Below, piece by piece: positions 11,521-20,276 of a stretch of DNA of 64,000 nucleotides. A program made the translations under genes and the position numbers. Origin of the DNA: Tritrichomonas musculus (Eukaryota > Parabasalia > Tritrichomonadida > Tritrichomonadidae); NCBI GenBank assembly GCA_039105265.1, contig JAPFFF010000004.1, positions 1,674,001 to 1,738,000 on the forward strand. The letters run 5' to 3'. The notes beneath the pieces were generated by a model. It made no database searches and had not been told where the DNA came from. It saw only the letters and a list, made by a program, of their open reading frames with translations. Numbering within the stretch: position 1 is the first letter of the stretch; the number at the start of each line of letters is the position of its first letter.

Positions 11521-11616
11521 GTGAAGTGTTTTAGTATTACCTGATTATTTTTCTTTAATTATTCATTTAATTTATAATAATAAATAATAAATATTAATTT
11601 TTTTCATTAAAAATTT

Positions 11617-11873
11617 AGTAGATTATAAAAATCATGATTTTTGACCTGCGGTCAAAACTCCTGATTTTGAACGTCAGAAGTGAAAACATAAATTCTTAAT
11701 AAATGATATCATAAGTGCTATCCTCTATTTCTTCACGTATTTCATCAACCGACAAAAACGACTTTTGTTAATTTTTCATAAATTTTCACATCATTTCGCT
11801 TCTTTTCATCAACCGACAAAAATGACTTTTGTTAATTTTTCATAAAATTATAACGTAAATGTGAAAATTTAAT
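11617..11873. repeat. Left terminal inverted repeat of the Polinton-like element
   Basis: 257 bp. The outer 174 bp (to 11790) match the right repeat exactly in reverse complement. The tip carries two palindromes: AAATCATGATTT (11629-11640) and TTTTGACC-TGC-GGTCAAAA (11638-11656). A block of about 40 bp beginning CATCAACCGAC occurs twice (about 11742 and 11809). Confidence 0.9.
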
Positions 11874-11967
11874 GAAACAAAAATGAAAAACTTAACGAAA
11901 AATAATTTTAAAGGTTTGAAACTTGATAAACTTAATAAATATATTAAATTTTTTACCAATTAATAAA

Positions 11968-12624
11968 ATGAATAAATCGAAAGTACCAAAAATTATAAGC
12001 GATGTTTCCCAATTAAACCAAATGAGGAGCACATCATACGCTAACTTGGCAGAAAATGACTTTAATAAAAAAGATTTAACTAAAGCATTAAATGATATGG
12101 CATTTTATCGTGAGAGAATGGCGGCAATTAAACCAACGAAAAAGGCAAAACAAAATAAATATGGTAACGTTGGTATGGACGACTTAATTAATGTTGTCTC
12201 TAAATTAAAGCAAGATGTTAAACAAATTCGAGACGCTCAAAGTGTTGTAAGCGCTAATGAATGGATTAATCGACATGGATATGATGATTTATATGAAGCT
12301 ACTGGTCGTGATTTAGATGGTGACGGAACTCCTGAAGTCGTCGTACAAACAAAAGAAGGTAAGAAACCTGTTATTGTTAATGGATTTACAACCGTACCGT
12401 CATTATTCCCATATCGCTATGCATATTATAAAACTTATCCATCCGTAGATCAACGAAAAGAAGCAGATAAACAAGGTATAAACTTACGAGGATTTATTAA
12501 TAACATATATCAACCTGAATTTGATGAAACCGGACGTGTAGTTACTAATTATGCGGGTGAAGGTTGGCAAGACTTTGAAACAAGATTAAAAGCTGCTGGC
12601 ATCGATGTTTGTAATGCTTTGTAA
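11968..12624 (+). CDS. Polinton-like element protein, 218 aa, unknown function
   Basis: The first ATG in the frame is at 11968 (the frame is open upstream without ATG), just inside the left inverted repeat. The N-terminal half is lysine-rich and helical (KDLTKALNDMAFYRERM; LINVVSKLKQDVKQIRDAQ). The C-terminal half has RDLDGDGTPEVVVQTKEGKKP, a calcium-loop-like DxDGDG followed by an acidic-basic beta segment, then VNGFTTVPSLFPYRYAYYKTYP and an aromatic tail. By position and style I infer a virion or core protein of the element. I do not know a cellular homologue. Confidence 0.65.
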   Translation: MNKSKVPKIISDVSQLNQMRSTSYANLAENDFNKKDLTKALNDMAFYRERMAAIKPTKKAKQNKYGNVGMDDLINVVSKLKQDVKQIRDAQSVVSANEWINRHGYDDLYEATGRDLDGDGTPEVVVQTKEGKKPVIVNGFTTVPSLFPYRYAYYKTYPSVDQRKEADKQGINLRGFINNIYQPEFDETGRVVTNYAGEGWQDFETRLKAAGIDVCNAL

Positions 12625-12643
12625 AGCCTGTAGTTAATAATAA

Positions 12644-12787
12644 ATGAGTTTACCCGAAATTTTTCTTGGTTGTTTAACTATCATCGAATTCATAAATTTA
12701 ATAATTCGTGTTATCAAACTTGCCCCAACATTAAATGATAAACCCCCTGAATTAACCGATGAAATGCGGAAACGATTATATAGTTAA
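12644..12787 (+). CDS. Small membrane protein of the Polinton-like element, 47 aa
   Basis: A 48-codon ORF starting 20 bp after the previous gene: MSLPEIFLGCLTIIEFINL, continuing IIRVIKLAP and ending DEMRKRLYS. Residues 4-27 are strongly hydrophobic, so a single membrane-spanning helix is likely, with a charged C-terminal tail. Tight spacing between the upstream 218-aa gene and the leftward gene at 13121 argues that it is real. Function unknown; small hydrophobic proteins are common in Polintons and related viruses. Confidence 0.5.
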   Translation: MSLPEIFLGCLTIIEFINLIIRVIKLAPTLNDKPPELTDEMRKRLYS

Positions 12788-12803
12788 TCATTTATTTTTC
12801 ATT

Positions 12804-13121
12804 TCATTTCAATAATGGAATATCAAATTTTCTAATACCTGCACCATTAGCGCCTACAACTCGTCTAACTCCTCCACCGTTTGCTCCTAATGCATTAACG
12901 TTTCCACCTTTATAATTAATTTTATCATTTAATTTACTCACACCATTACCAACTTTACTTATTATTTCACCAACGTTTCCGCCGATTAAGTCACCAGCTT
13001 GATTTATCAATGGTGTAAATTTACTTACTGCTTCAACTGCTTTCTTTACTTTTGGTACAATTTTACCGATTAAGTTTTTTGCACCTTTTACAATATTTTT
13101 AAACCAACTTCCAAATGCCAT
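12804..13121 (-). CDS. Gly-rich, basic small protein of the Polinton-like element (core/minor capsid-type)
   Basis: 105 aa. It starts MAFGSWFKNIVKGAKNLIGK, an amphipathic basic helix, then KVKKAVEAVSKFTPLINQAG. A Gly/Asn-rich tail follows with two VxGANGxGxRK/V-type repeats and the ending FDIPLLK. The build (amphipathic N-terminus, short, basic, Gly-rich) recalls membrane-active or core proteins of adenovirus-like lineages such as pVI or pX; this is resemblance, not detected homology. It is read leftward between two rightward genes, 112 bp from the capsid gene, so a shared divergent promoter probably lies at 13122-13232. Confidence 0.6.
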   Translation of the reverse strand: MAFGSWFKNIVKGAKNLIGKIVPKVKKAVEAVSKFTPLINQAGDLIGGNVGEIISKVGNGVSKLNDKINYKGGNVNALGANGGGVRRVVGANGAGIRKFDIPLLK

Positions 13122-13232
13122 GTTTTCATTAATGTAAAAATTTTATTTTTCATTTCTTAATTCATTTATTTTTTCAATTCAAAAATTCTTTTCTTTATTA
13201 ACTTATTATTTAAAATTTTTCCAATATATAAA

Positions 13233-14906
13233 ATGACATACTTAAACGCTCAAACGAAAAATTTAGGAAATGATGAAGGTGATGTTTTATCATTCTTTCA
13301 AAATAAATTAAGGCATTTAATACAACGTAATGGTGGTGATAATTCATTTTCATGGATTATGGAAGAGTTCAAAGATAAAGACGCTCCACTTCCTGTTGGT
13401 ACTAAAACACGAATTAAACTTACTCATTCAGGACACACTATTTCACAAATTGAAAAATCATTTTCAACAATACTTTTAGATTTTCAATTAAAACTTTCTG
13501 ATAAAATTGATGTTTCAGCAGATACTAACGGATTAATGAAAATATTTGTTGGTTTCAAAAATGCAGTTGAATTTTATGAAGATTGCAGATTTTGGATTAA
13601 TGGTAAACTTCTTGATACATACAGACAGGATGAATTACAACGTGAATCATTCGCTTATAACTCAATTAAGCCACGTGATGCAAAAGCTACTTCTAAATTC
13701 TCTCATTCAACATGGGAAAATGTAAGCCAATATTCACCGTCCGTTTGTGGATGTTACATTGATTTAAAGGATTTAGCAGATGGTCAACCACACACATTTA
13801 CAATTGAATTAACGATACCATTTATTGATCAACTCGCACTTCAGGCATGGCAACTTTACCCAAACGCAATTTGTGGTGAAATTGAAGAAGAAGTTAAAAC
13901 CTCATTACGTGCCATGGTTTGGTGTCAAGTTAACCCAAATGTTGTTAAAGAAACTTTACAGTTCCTTGAAGATAAAGCCATTGATGAAGAAATGCCCGCA
14001 GTTATTCCAATTACACGTAAATTTACACAAGTTGGCAATCCATCAAATATAGTCATTGAATATAAAGCTGGTGCAAATTCAGAACCTGCTGATGGATCAT
14101 TAAAAGTACCTGTTGGTGCAGATGCTAACGGTATTGATATGAAAGTTGGCAAAATTGTTTTACAAGTTTTAGGTGGTACCATTCAATTAGGACGTTCAAA
14201 TCTTGCCGGCTTTGGTCTCAAACCTGGTGTGTATCAAGGACTCGTTAATGAATTACGCACTCCTTTATTAGTTCCATCACAAGAATTAACACGTGAAATA
14301 TTTGAAGGAAGCGCTAAAGTTAATGGTTTAGAAATTTCAAAATCAATTCCTCTCAGAAATGCAACAAATATAACAATGATGTTTCCACGTACTCCAGGCG
14401 ATATTACATGTTTTGAAAATATCATGTATCAAAACGTTCAATTAGTCGTTAATAAAAGAACTTATCCAGACACTGAGTTTAGGTCTACATGTTCAGCCAG
14501 ATTTTATCAGCATCAATTAATCGCTAATGAACTTGATGGTTCACTTGAAGCAACACAAGAATTTGAAGATTCATTTACTCAATCATTAAATGATCCAGTA
14601 ACTGGTAAACGTTACACTAATTCCAGAAGTGACGGTACAAGCTTTGGCATCAATTTCCAACTTGAACGTTCAAACGCTGGTTATGTATTTGATGGAATCG
14701 ATACCGGCAATAATTCAGTAACTGTAACTTTCCGTGGTCAGCCATTATACAGAGGTGATGATGACACTTATTATATTCCTGATTTAGAACATAAAGAACA
14801 ACATCCACCCGCTCCTGAGGCATGGATTTGTAGTGATACATACTTTACTTGGTCCGTTAATGGTGTTGATTACTTCCCATCAGGAACACCTGAAGGTTAT
14901 GAGTGA
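13233..14906 (+). CDS. Probable major capsid protein (double jelly-roll type) of the Polinton-like element
   Basis: 557 aa, the largest gene of the element and in the size range of Polinton major capsid proteins. No membrane segment and no enzyme motif. Composition is beta-rich with many short alternating strands (TRIKLTHSGHTI, STILLDFQLKLSD, GLMKIFVGFKNAVEFYED). Notable pieces are RFWINGKLLDTYRQ, HTFTIELTIPFIDQ and FRSTCSARFYQHQLIANEL. The capsid assignment rests on length, composition, gene order and the flanking minor structural genes; it would need a structure or profile comparison. Codon choice differs from host genes, with somewhat more GGT, GCT and ACT. Confidence 0.6.
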   Translation: MTYLNAQTKNLGNDEGDVLSFFQNKLRHLIQRNGGDNSFSWIMEEFKDKDAPLPVGTKTRIKLTHSGHTISQIEKSFSTILLDFQLKLSDKIDVSADTNGLMKIFVGFKNAVEFYEDCRFWINGKLLDTYRQDELQRESFAYNSIKPRDAKATSKFSHSTWENVSQYSPSVCGCYIDLKDLADGQPHTFTIELTIPFIDQLALQAWQLYPNAICGEIEEEVKTSLRAMVWCQVNPNVVKETLQFLEDKAIDEEMPAVIPITRKFTQVGNPSNIVIEYKAGANSEPADGSLKVPVGADANGIDMKVGKIVLQVLGGTIQLGRSNLAGFGLKPGVYQGLVNELRTPLLVPSQELTREIFEGSAKVNGLEISKSIPLRNATNITMMFPRTPGDITCFENIMYQNVQLVVNKRTYPDTEFRSTCSARFYQHQLIANELDGSLEATQEFEDSFTQSLNDPVTGKRYTNSRSDGTSFGINFQLERSNAGYVFDGIDTGNNSVTVTFRGQPLYRGDDDTYYIPDLEHKEQHPPAPEAWICSDTYFTWSVNGVDYFPSGTPEGYE

Positions 14907-15051
14907 GCTTTAGCTCGCGGACGTTGTCGTAAAAATTAACTTTATCATGAATGTTTTAAATTATTTTTCCATTTCAAACATTTTCAAAAATTTTTAAACT
15001 TATTTAAAATTTATTTTTCAAATTTTTTATTTTAATATAAAGAATAACGAA

Positions 15052-15396
15052 ATGAGCGCATTTATCACAATCAATAAATTATTTGAAAAACTCCCTGAGT
15101 CAGAACTTAAAGCCGTTCAAGTATATTTTGATGACTACATAACTGACAGATATTATAATAATAAAATAAACGTTAAAATATTATTTCTTTCATTAGTTTA
15201 TAAAAATAATACCCAAAAAGTTATGAATTATAAAGAATTTAGGGAGTTAATCCCTAATTGTGAATGGTTAACTATTCCTAAACGTTCATTCAGTCAACAA
15301 ACCTTAATGAATTATCTAAAAAATGTAACATTAATGATGATGAAATTGACCCTGATGATTTTTAAAAATCATAAAATTTATTTTTTATATAAATGA
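15052..15396 (+). CDS. Polinton-like element protein, 114 aa, unknown
   Basis: Starts at ATG 15052, 145 bp after the capsid gene, and overlaps the next gene by four bases (ATGA), which supports both reading frames. The protein is helical, with N-terminal FITINKLFEKLPESELKAVQVYFDDYI and a basic, hydrophobic C-terminus (MMMKLTLMIFKNHKIYFLYK). No family recognised. The coupling suggests it is made together with the following structural protein. Confidence 0.5.
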   Translation: MSAFITINKLFEKLPESELKAVQVYFDDYITDRYYNNKINVKILFLSLVYKNNTQKVMNYKEFRELIPNCEWLTIPKRSFSQQTLMNYLKNVTLMMMKLTLMIFKNHKIYFLYK

Positions 15397-15761
15397 CGAA
15401 AACAACGGCTTTGCCAGCGACCAATAAGGTCACCAAAACTTACTTTATCACTCGTGACTATATTAATAAATTTCCTCCTGAGTTCGTTAATTCTCGCAAT
15501 GATAAATATATTTCATTTCAATATTGTCGTGCTACATGTAATGATTACCTTGATGGTGAAACTCAAGTGCACGCATCATTTGTTCCTCGCGATGAATATT
15601 GTGATTCTCTCGTTTGGTATGCAAATTTAACACCACCTGATGTCAACAGAAAATATAAATATACATTAAACCATGATCGTTTTAAAGTATGGTTCACTGA
15701 TGCAAAAGGTAATGAAATAATACCTGATAATTTCACATTATTCCTTAAATTTGAATACTAG
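15393..15761 (+). CDS. Candidate minor capsid/penton-like protein of the Polinton-like element, 122 aa
   Basis: Overlaps the upstream gene by ATGA. It is beta-rich, ending HDRFKVWFTDAKGNEII followed by DNFTLFLKFEY. The pattern of a strand, a D-x-x-G-N turn and a final hydrophobic strand ending in L-x-F/E is common in minor structural proteins of Polintons and relatives. Length suits a single jelly roll. Assignment as penton is inference from size, context and this C-terminal pattern. Confidence 0.5.
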   Translation: MTKTTALPATNKVTKTYFITRDYINKFPPEFVNSRNDKYISFQYCRATCNDYLDGETQVHASFVPRDEYCDSLVWYANLTPPDVNRKYKYTLNHDRFKVWFTDAKGNEIIPDNFTLFLKFEY

Positions 15762-15848
15762 CGTAACTTTTACGAAGTATTGATTTTTATAAAATCTCTA
15801 AACTTCGTATATTAAAAATATTTATTTTTATAATTAATAAATTAATAA

Positions 15849-16838
15849 ATGACTGCAATAATTACAAAACAAAATGCAAAAGATGGCGCCTTTACTGGTG
15901 GTGGAGGTGGTAGTCCAGATAAAGACTCGGAATTTAAAAATATTCATGTTCACGGTGATGCAACAGTTGACGGTGATATAATAATGACTTCAACAGATCC
16001 TCAAAGTTTAACATTAAGACTTGCTGATATTGACGCTTCAGTTTCATCATACAATACACAAACAATGATATTTAATGATGAATTAAACAATCATGAATCA
16101 AGAATTAAAACATTAGAAGAAAAACATGATGGCGATGATGGCGACTTTTCATTTGAAGATGGCATATATGATTTCATCATTAATTCAGATAAATTAACCG
16201 AAAATTTAGACCAACCAGATTTAAACTCGTTATCAATCAAAACTGATTTTGGTGAATATATCGGTGATGTTTTCGAAATTGAATTACCCGCTTATATGAA
16301 ACTACCTAAAGCGATTATTTCAAAAACTTCAAAAGAAAACATGTTTAAAAATCCTATCATTAACATCTCAAACAATAATTATGAGTTAGTTTATCAAGAA
16401 GATGATGTTAGAGCAAAAATATATATGTCGAGCAAAAAAGGTGATACACCATTAAATTTATATACATCTGGATTTATGAAAATCAATTATATTGCTCATC
16501 AAAAAACAAATGTTAGTTGTGACAAAGCTAATGATTCAAATAAATTAATTAATCTTAAATGTAATACAATTGATGCTGATAACTGTTTTAAATTATATCG
16601 TTCACCATTACCCGACTTTTATGAAATGAAAGCATTCGGTGCTACTGATTCAGAATATTACGCAGATTGGGGTTATGTTCCTGGTACTCCTGAATTTGAC
16701 GCATTAATTGAAGGTCAAACATTTGAATTTTATGATGAAGCATTTGGTACTGATTACAAAATGACAAAAGTTGGTAATGAATGGAAAGGTACAAATTACA
16801 GTTTCAACATTCCTTTAAAATTAACACGTAAAAAATAA
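15849..16838 (+). CDS. Fibre- or spike-like protein of the Polinton-like element, 329 aa
   Basis: After 14 residues comes a GAFTGGGGGSPDKDSEF linker, then a short beta segment (NIHVHGDATVDGDIIMTS) of the type seen in trimeric fibre shafts. A helical stretch ending LNNHESRIKTLEEKHDG follows, then a long beta-rich C-terminal region of about 220 residues. This head-shaft-coil order resembles trimeric attachment fibres of phages and adenovirus-like elements. I infer a surface spike; no homologue is identified. It is separated from its neighbours by 87 bp upstream and 82 bp downstream. Confidence 0.5.
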   Translation: MTAIITKQNAKDGAFTGGGGGSPDKDSEFKNIHVHGDATVDGDIIMTSTDPQSLTLRLADIDASVSSYNTQTMIFNDELNNHESRIKTLEEKHDGDDGDFSFEDGIYDFIINSDKLTENLDQPDLNSLSIKTDFGEYIGDVFEIELPAYMKLPKAIISKTSKENMFKNPIINISNNNYELVYQEDDVRAKIYMSSKKGDTPLNLYTSGFMKINYIAHQKTNVSCDKANDSNKLINLKCNTIDADNCFKLYRSPLPDFYEMKAFGATDSEYYADWGYVPGTPEFDALIEGQTFEFYDEAFGTDYKMTKVGNEWKGTNYSFNIPLKLTRKK

Positions 16839-16920
16839 AAAGTAAATTTAATACGAGTTGTTTAAAAAAATAAAAAAAAAAAAAACAAGGAAAAAAAAAA
16901 CATGCAAGCAAAAAAAAGAA

Positions 16921-17436
16921 TTAAGCTATTTTGAGACTTTTGACACGAAAAATTAAATCTTGAATATCAGAATCTTCTTCTTCATCATATTCCAAATATG
17001 TCGGATCACGTGTTTCACTACTTTCATCTTCTTCGTTGGAAATGATCGGTTTCTTTTGAGCAAATGACATAAAACATCCTACATGTTGTTTCGTTCGATC
17101 ATAATTAATAAATTCTGTATGATGAATTATGATTTTTCGTCTTTGTCTAAGATATTCTTCCGCCAATTTGAACCAAATGAAAATATAATTAGCATCTTGA
17201 AACTGAGGGTGTGTGTCTAAATACATTATAAGCATACGACGACGTTGGTCAACAGTACGATCTCTTTTATCGAATTCGACTATGTTTAAAAAAAGATCAA
17301 TTTGAGATTTATTTATATTGTATATTAAACTTCTTTGATAATGTTGATACAAGGCTCTGGGAGGTGTGAAAAGTTTAAGATCTTCTTGAGTCATTCCTAA
17401 TCTATTAATAATTGTTTGAATGTAACTTGCTTGCAT
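16921..17436 (-). CDS. Polinton-like element protein, 171 aa, unknown
   Basis: Leftward gene at the right end, reading in from the right inverted repeat. Residues 1-120 are helical and basic (QRRRMLIMYLDTHPQFQD; FKLAEEYLRQRRKIIIHH). Residues 130-160 are very acidic (SNEEDESSETRDPTYLEYDEEEDSD). A basic helical body with an acidic tail would suit a nucleic-acid-associated or regulatory protein. I do not recognise the family and it has no visible enzyme motif. Confidence 0.55.
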   Translation of the reverse strand: MQASYIQTIINRLGMTQEDLKLFTPPRALYQHYQRSLIYNINKSQIDLFLNIVEFDKRDRTVDQRRRMLIMYLDTHPQFQDANYIFIWFKLAEEYLRQRRKIIIHHTEFINYDRTKQHVGCFMSFAQKKPIISNEEDESSETRDPTYLEYDEEEDSDIQDLIFRVKSLKIA

Positions 17437-17565
17437 AATATTTTTTGAAGTGAAAATTTTTTATATCACAATTCTTAAATTTTGTAACGTATACTTATAT
17501 AAATCATTTAAAAAATTAACGGATAGGTTAAGTGAATATTTAAATTTAGAAGTATTCAAATTAAT

Positions 17566-17842
17566 ATTAAATTTTCACATTTACGTTATAAATTTATGAA
17601 AAATTAACAAAAGTCATTTTTGTCGGTTGATGAAAAGTTACGAAAAGTTACGAAAAGAAGCAAAAAGTTGTGAAAATTTATGAAAAATTAACAAAAGTCG
17701 TTTTTGTCGGTTGATGAAATACGTGAAGAAATAGAGGATAGCACTTATGATATCATTTATTAAGAATTTATGTTTTCACTTCTGACGTTCAAAATCAGGA
17801 GTTTTGACCGCAGGTCAAAAATCATGATTTTTATAATCTACT
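17566..17842. repeat. Right terminal inverted repeat of the Polinton-like element
   Basis: 277 bp, the reverse complement of the left repeat. It is 20 bp longer because of two extra 10-bp GTAACTTTTC-type units near 17631-17655. It carries the same tip palindromes and the same doubled CATCAACCGAC block. It ends CT at 17842, followed by the AATTT target duplication. Confidence 0.9.
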
Positions 17843-17847
17843 AATTT

Positions 17848-18483
17848 TGATTTCTTGATTCATTTTCAATATCTGATTCAAACTTTAGGGAAAATTTTCC
17901 TCTGAAAAAGCTGATATAAATTCAATTTCAATTTTTTTTTGATATTATAATATTACATTTATAACTTTATTCTAAACCCAACAAATAACATAATTAATAT
18001 TAAATTTTCATATTATGATTATTATTCCATAAAAAAATGAATTTTTTTGGAATCACTTTAATTGATATCATCCAAACATATGATATCGTAGCAAATTGCA
18101 TCTCAAATATTATCAATAGAATATATGACAAGAATAATAATAATATCATTAAAGATGTGGTCTGGTTAAAAATTACCATCTTTATAAATGGCCGGGTAAA
18201 ATTTTACCTTTAGGTAATATGTTATTTTCCTACCCAGGTAAAAAATGACCCTACCCAAGAAGTACCTGTCAAAAGGGGTCGGGTAGGTACCGCTTTCAAG
18301 GTCTAGTTTGAATACCTTTTTATGTCAGAAAAATAGAGCAAAAAGCATCAATGAAATTAGATAAAAAAATCAATGAAATGCATTTGATTACAAATTCAAA
18401 AAAAGATTTTTTTTTTTTTTTTAAATCAAGATTTTATTGAATGAATTCATTAATTTTGCTAAACTGAAGTGCAAAATAAAATA
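17848..18483. other. AT-rich flank with right outer GC-rich arm (about 18180-18300)
   Basis: No coding frame. From about 18180 the sequence becomes GC-richer with repeated GGTAGG and CCTACCC words. In reverse complement this resembles the block at 11460-11520, with GACCC, then GGGTAGGGT, then TACC. I read the two as diverged inverted ends of an older element that was split by the Polinton-like insertion. Confidence 0.4.
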
Positions 18484-19690
18484 CAGCCAAATAAGTACTT
18501 AAATTTAACTTTTTCAATATATTATTTTTATTTGGCCAAATGAATTATGAAGATATTCAAGAAGTCTTTAATAGTAATCGCACCAAAAATGAGAAGATTG
18601 CTTACTTACTTGAAAAGAAATATTCGAGAGATGACATTCTGAAATACGTCAAATGTTGTCCAAACACAATTTCAAAAATAATAAAGTCTTTACAATCAAC
18701 AGATTCAGTACCTGATCAATTAAGTCCAGGCAGACTTTCTAAAAGAACTCCTGCAGTTGTTTCTTTTGTCTCTCAACAAACAATTTCAAATCCTCTAATT
18801 TCAGGAAAAGAACTCAGCATGTAAATAAAAAGTTCGATGAACGTAAATATTTCAAGTCATACGATAAACCTTTTGCGTGGCCAAATCGGATTTAATTATT
18901 TACCGCCATTATCAGAACCAAATCTGTCAAAAATACAAAAACAAAAGAGGATGAATTTTTGTTATACTATTTTATTACATCGAAATGAATTACCATTTAT
19001 TGGATTCTCAGATAAATCTCGTTTCTGCTTAGGGAACGATTACAGGTGGGTATGGCGAAATCAAGGTCAATATAATCCAAAAACCGTCGTTTCTCATTCA
19101 AAATTTGCTCCTTCAATCATGATTTTGGGCCTCATAGGACGAGGATACAAACCAGGTATTTTTATTTTTGAAGATACTGAAAAGTCTGAAAACTATTGTT
19201 CAATGTTGGAAGACAACTCTTATTTGTTTGATGCTGTAGCATTTTATCAAGGAAATTTTGCTCTACAGCAAGATGGAGCACGAACTCATACTGATGGCTA
19301 TACAATGAATTATCTTATTCAAACATGCGACGTAATTATAAACTGGCCGCCAAATTCGCCTGATATTAACTTGATTGAGATGATGTGGGCCCTGATCAAA
19401 AACATTGTGTCTTTTTATCATCGGACGAACTTAGACGAGTTAATTGAAGCTGTTAAAATAGCATGGCGTCAAATATCAATGGAAACTGTCATCAAATTAT
19501 GCGATTCGTTCATTAGAAGATGCTTCCTTTGCTTGAAAAATCGTGGTAAATGCATTAACCATTTCATACAAAGTAAAACTGATCAAGAAGTCACTGATCA
19601 AGAAATTGAAGAATTAATTAATCAATTAAATCAAAATGGAATTATCTTTGAAGAAATTGAATACATTCAGAAGAAAATTGAATAAAAATT
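18484..19690 (+). mobile_element. Tc1/mariner-type element, 3' end not found
   Basis: The left edge is TA then CAGCCAAATAAGTAC (from 18484), a plausible mariner terminal repeat next to a TA target. The transposase frame follows. I could not find a matching inverted end after 19685, so the right end is lost or too diverged. The true right boundary is unknown. Confidence 0.6.
18540..19685 (+). pseudogene. Tc1/mariner transposase with one in-frame stop
   Basis: One frame runs from ATG 18540 to the stop at 19685, broken only by a TAA at 18822-18824. The N-terminal part has a helix-turn-helix (KYSRDDILKYVKCCPNTISKII). The catalytic part shows FSDKSRFCLG (first Asp), LQQDGARTH (second Asp) and WPPNSPDINLIEMMW (Glu), with 34 residues between the last two, so DD34E of the Tc1 type. 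Without the stop the protein would be about 380 aa, normal for the family. A single nonsense change means the copy is young, or that the stop is a sequencing error. A shorter product from ATG 18837 would lack the DNA-binding domain. Confidence 0.85.
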
Positions 19691-20276
19691 ATTTAATATA
19701 AAATAAAATGGTGGAATGGGAAACTTTAATAGCAGTCAAACAATGAATGGCTAAACAGCAACATGGGAAACTTCAATGATAATCAAATGATAAATGGTAA
19801 CCTATCATCAAATAATGGAGTGAGTAATTGGTAATCACAAATGCCATTTAAAAAGGTAATTTAATATTAAATAATTAATCAGTATAGTTTTTTGATAGTA
19901 TGTTGAATGCGTGCTAATTTAATGAAGAGTACATATTTATACAAAATAAAAAATAATTAAAGGCCATAAAAACTGGCAACATTCAACAAATAAAAAAGCA
20001 TCATCTTTTTAAAGTTGGGCATTTAGGTGTTCGCGCACTATTTGAAGTAGTGCTCATTTTCGAGTTCACTTTTTTTTTCTTTCATGCGTCATTTTGCGTT
20101 ATCCCACCTATGATTTGTTAATTCATGGAATGCATTATTAATCGCATACCATCTATTTAAAAAATCAGATTGACTCCCAAATTCGTCACCTTCAAAACCT
20201 TCCAACCAATTTTTGAATATCATTAGCGGTTGTAATAAATCATTTATAATTTTGTAATCAATTATAAAATTTGCCT
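19691..20276. other. Non-coding stretch with small Asn/Gln-rich coding scraps
   Basis: At about 19712-19832 the plus strand has two related scraps in different frames, GGMGNFNSSQTMNG and NMGNFNDNQMINGN. They look like remains of an Asn/Gln-rich repeat protein. The rest is AT-rich without a supported gene. Confidence 0.35.

Larger units (their letters stand above)
11617..17842. mobile_element. Compact Polinton/Maverick-like element carrying capsid-type genes, 6.2 kb
   Basis: Bounded by long terminal inverted repeats that start 5'-AG, as Polintons do, and flanked by a 5-bp direct repeat AATTT (11612-11616 and 17843-17847); Polintons usually make 5-6 bp. It holds eight small to medium ORFs packed with short gaps: five or six rightward and two leftward. 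They include a 557-aa protein of the size and style of a double jelly-roll major capsid protein, a small jelly-roll/penton-type candidate, a fibre-like protein and a Gly-rich core-like protein. No DNA polymerase B, integrase, packaging ATPase or protease gene is present; full-length Mavericks are 15-20 kb. The first 174 bp of the two repeats are identical, so it is young. It looks whole as a short derivative, with no breaks in the ORFs present. Confidence 0.8.
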
